Below, one piece after another: positions 62,471 through 64,000 of a DNA stretch of 64,000 nt. Source of the DNA: Gammaproteobacteria bacterium (GTDB lineage Bacteria > Pseudomonadota > Gammaproteobacteria > Steroidobacterales > Steroidobacteraceae); assembly GCA_021323735.1 (NCBI GenBank), contig JAJPKM010000048.1:1-64000 (forward strand), in the 5' to 3' direction. Position 1 is the first letter of the stretch; each line of letters starts with the position of its first letter. Both the position numbers and the translations under genes were made by a program. The notes under the pieces were generated by a model that saw nothing but the letters and a program-made list of their open reading frames with translations, ran no database searches and was not told the origin of the DNA.

Positions 62471-62902
62471 TTAACTTCCAGGGAACGTGATCGCCTTGTG
62501 CATGAGTTCGGCGATGAGCAAGCACGCTCCATCGTCTTCCGTCACAACCAGACAGTCCCCGTTCGCCTTTTTCCTTCCCGTATCGCCCACTCCATTGAAC
62601 TCGAAACTCCCGGCCGCCGCCGCAACCGTGCCGGGGCGAAGTGGATCGAGTCGGTAGGCTCTTACGATTCCGCGAATCCCGTTATCTGTCGAATCCGTCA
62701 TCGAGAACACGAACCGCGCCGTAGTTCCTGCGATCGATATGTCGAAGGAAGTTCCCTCCACGGTTAAAGCGCCGACCAGGACCCCTGGGATATCGCCGCC
62801 CTTTATGAGCGGCCCTCCTTCTGCATGGAACGTTCGGAAGAGACTCAGCAGCTTCGTGTATCGCTCGGCGAGATGTTTCAGTTGGTGATAAACGTCGGCC
62901 AT
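62471..62902 (-). CDS. Conserved-looking hypothetical protein, 143 aa
   Basis: A soluble protein with a near-perfect AGGAGG ribosome site eight bases before its ATG, so probably real. It starts with a helix (MADVYHQLKHLAERYTKLLS) and continues as beta strands (VLVGALTVEGTSFDISIAGT, ARFVFSMTDSTDNGIRGI). No transmembrane segment, signal or known motif is visible. It may form a unit with the coiled-coil gene 234 bp downstream on the same strand; that gap holds nothing recognisable. Confidence 0.6.
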   Translation of the reverse strand: MADVYHQLKHLAERYTKLLSLFRTFHAEGGPLIKGGDIPGVLVGALTVEGTSFDISIAGTTARFVFSMTDSTDNGIRGIVRAYRLDPLRPGTVAAAAGSFEFNGVGDTGRKKANGDCLVVTEDDGACLLIAELMHKAITFPGS

Positions 62903-63299
62903 TTCCGTAGCCCTCCTTTCACGGCCATCCGCGCATGAGCGTCAACCATCGTGTCGATCCGTTCTCGGCGACCTTAGACATGATGCCGCGCGACTACTTC
63001 AAATCTGACGCGCTTTCGCCAAATTTAACTCCGATCTGGATGGATGTACAGTCAGGCTTATGAGCAACCTCGAGATCGAGCGGCTATCCGACGAATTCAG
63101 CCAGTACGAGATCCTGATCACCTGTCCTTGCGGCCATTACTTCATCAGGATCGAAGCCCAGGGCTTCTGACTGACGCACTTCCCATGCCTTGAGCTCGAC
63201 AACCGGCCTGCCCGTGCGCCCCCGGAGAACGACCGGCACCCTACCCTGAGACCAGATCCGTTGGAACTAGGGACCTCCTCGACATCCTTCGCGAACTCT
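62903..63299. other. Gap with two competing small ORFs
   Basis: 397 bp without a clear gene. The plus strand 63060-63170 has a 36-codon ORF ending YEILITCPCGHYFIRIEAQ with a CPCGH metal-site-like motif. The minus strand 63266-63084 has an open frame of about 60 codons (RVPVVLRGRTGRPVVELKAW, ending DQDLVLAEFVG) with only a GTG start and a stop just upstream, as if the end of a broken gene. They overlap, so at most one is real. Confidence 0.35.
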
Positions 63300-64000
63300 T
63301 CACGCCGTCGGCGTTCCCTGAATCCACCCTGTGCCTGGCTTCCAGCGCCACTCCCCTTCCGCATCTTCGATCAGCGGCAGCAAGAACCGCTCCAGGTCAG
63401 CGACCACCGTCGCCAGTTGCTCGGGCGCTGCCGCCATCCGCTCGCGGGTCAGGAAGGTTCGCCATTGGTCGCCCCAGGTGTCCACATAGGCTTCACTGAA
63501 TCCGGTCGGCTTCTCGTGCGGCAGCTCCGTCTGACGCCGTGCGAAAGTTTGTCGGACGGCGGCAGCCAGGGGCGCCCTTTCCAGCGCGAACGTTTCGGCG
63601 ATCAACCACAGGTCGTAGTAGTCCTTCAGCCGGCTGTTGGTGATGCCGCGGGTGGCAAGGGCATGGAACTTCTCGGCGACCACCGTCTCGATCGGATAGG
63701 CCCGCAGGTGCGGCGCCGGCGCGTCGAGCAGCGCCGGATAGTCGATCTCGATGGGACCAGGGGTGATCGCATCGCCAAAGCCCACATCAACCTGGATCGG
63801 GATGCGGGCGCCAGCGATCGTGGCCTGGGTGCGTACCCGCACACCGCCATACTCAAGATCCTCGCGGATCGGCGCGGCTTCGAGTCCATCGATATCGAAG
63901 GCCACGCCATCGTCGTTGACCGGCTGGGTCAGGATCGCGCGAAAGGTATCGCCAATCGCCTCGGGACTGTTATCGCCATAGCCGAGCAGGTCCAGGTCGC
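63300..64000 (-). CDS. AbiEii-type nucleotidyltransferase, 5' end outside window
   Basis: The C-terminal part of a nucleotidyltransferase/AbiEii-AbiGii toxin-family protein; the frame remains open to the right edge, so the start lies beyond the window. Near the edge it reads DLDLLGYGDNSPEAI, which supplies the catalytic DxD of the family. Downstream are IQVDVGFGDAITPGP, PIETVVAEKFHALATRG and SRLKDYYDLWLIAE, all typical of this toxin class. At least 233 residues are visible. Its antitoxin, if present, should lie to the right. It is only distantly similar to the AbiEii in the guaA cassette. Confidence 0.85.
   Translation of the reverse strand, partial: DLDLLGYGDNSPEAIGDTFRAILTQPVNDDGVAFDIDGLEAAPIREDLEYGGVRVRTQATIAGARIPIQVDVGFGDAITPGPIEIDYPALLDAPAPHLRAYPIETVVAEKFHALATRGITNSRLKDYYDLWLIAETFALERAPLAAAVRQTFARRQTELPHEKPTGFSEAYVDTWGDQWRTFLTRERMAAAPEQLATVVADLERFLLPLIEDAEGEWRWKPGTGWIQGTPTA

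Overview
The window looks like the chromosome of a high-GC gammaproteobacterium. Core gene orders typical of that class are present: der-bamB-yfgM-hisS-rodZ-like-pilF-rlmN-ndk-iscA, queA-tgt-yajC-secD-secF, guaB-guaA, and glnK-amtB behind an RpoN promoter. A type IV pilus gene, a DPP7-like S46 peptidase and DUF748 fit an environmental Steroidobacter/Nevskia/Xanthomonas-like lineage, but that placement is inference; there is no rRNA here to settle it.

Layout. 0-8.5 kb: tRNA-Ser(CGA), mltF, tadA, an MFS exporter, a secreted S46 dipeptidyl-peptidase, an SDR, a thioesterase and small genes. 8.6-19.1 kb: a dense signalling cluster with two histidine kinases, four response-regulator proteins, an EAL protein, one intact and one degenerate GGDEF protein, and a SnoaL/FGE-like exported protein. 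One kinase carries a plant-ethylene-receptor-type membrane domain with all the Cu(I)/ethylene-binding residues. 19.2-24.4 kb: a DUF4143 ATPase, then a 3.5 kb cassette inserted exactly at the guaA 3' end. The cassette is bounded by 15-bp direct repeats and carries an AbiEi/AbiEii toxin-antitoxin pair with an operator-like inverted repeat, a SIR2 protein with a zinc ribbon, and an IS6-family remnant. I read it as a small defence cassette whose integrase has been lost.

24.4-58.4 kb is mostly housekeeping: guaBA, xseA, an M23 peptidase facing a bactofilin pair, a slipin, amtB/glnK with sigma-54 and NtrC sites, DUF748, der to ndk, a reduced isc-type locus (iscA, an IscU-like protein with one cysteine, iscS, trmJ), suhB, two divergent APC permeases, terC, a thiS remnant, secF-secD-yajC-tgt-queA and tRNA-Leu(CAA).

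58.4-64 kb, downstream of tRNA-Leu, is accessory: frameshifted UPF0175 and ParE genes beside an intact ParD, a two-gene HTH module, a coiled-coil membrane protein, an unknown cytosolic protein, and the start of a second AbiEii-like gene that runs off the right edge. No CRISPR array, rRNA or intact transposase was found.
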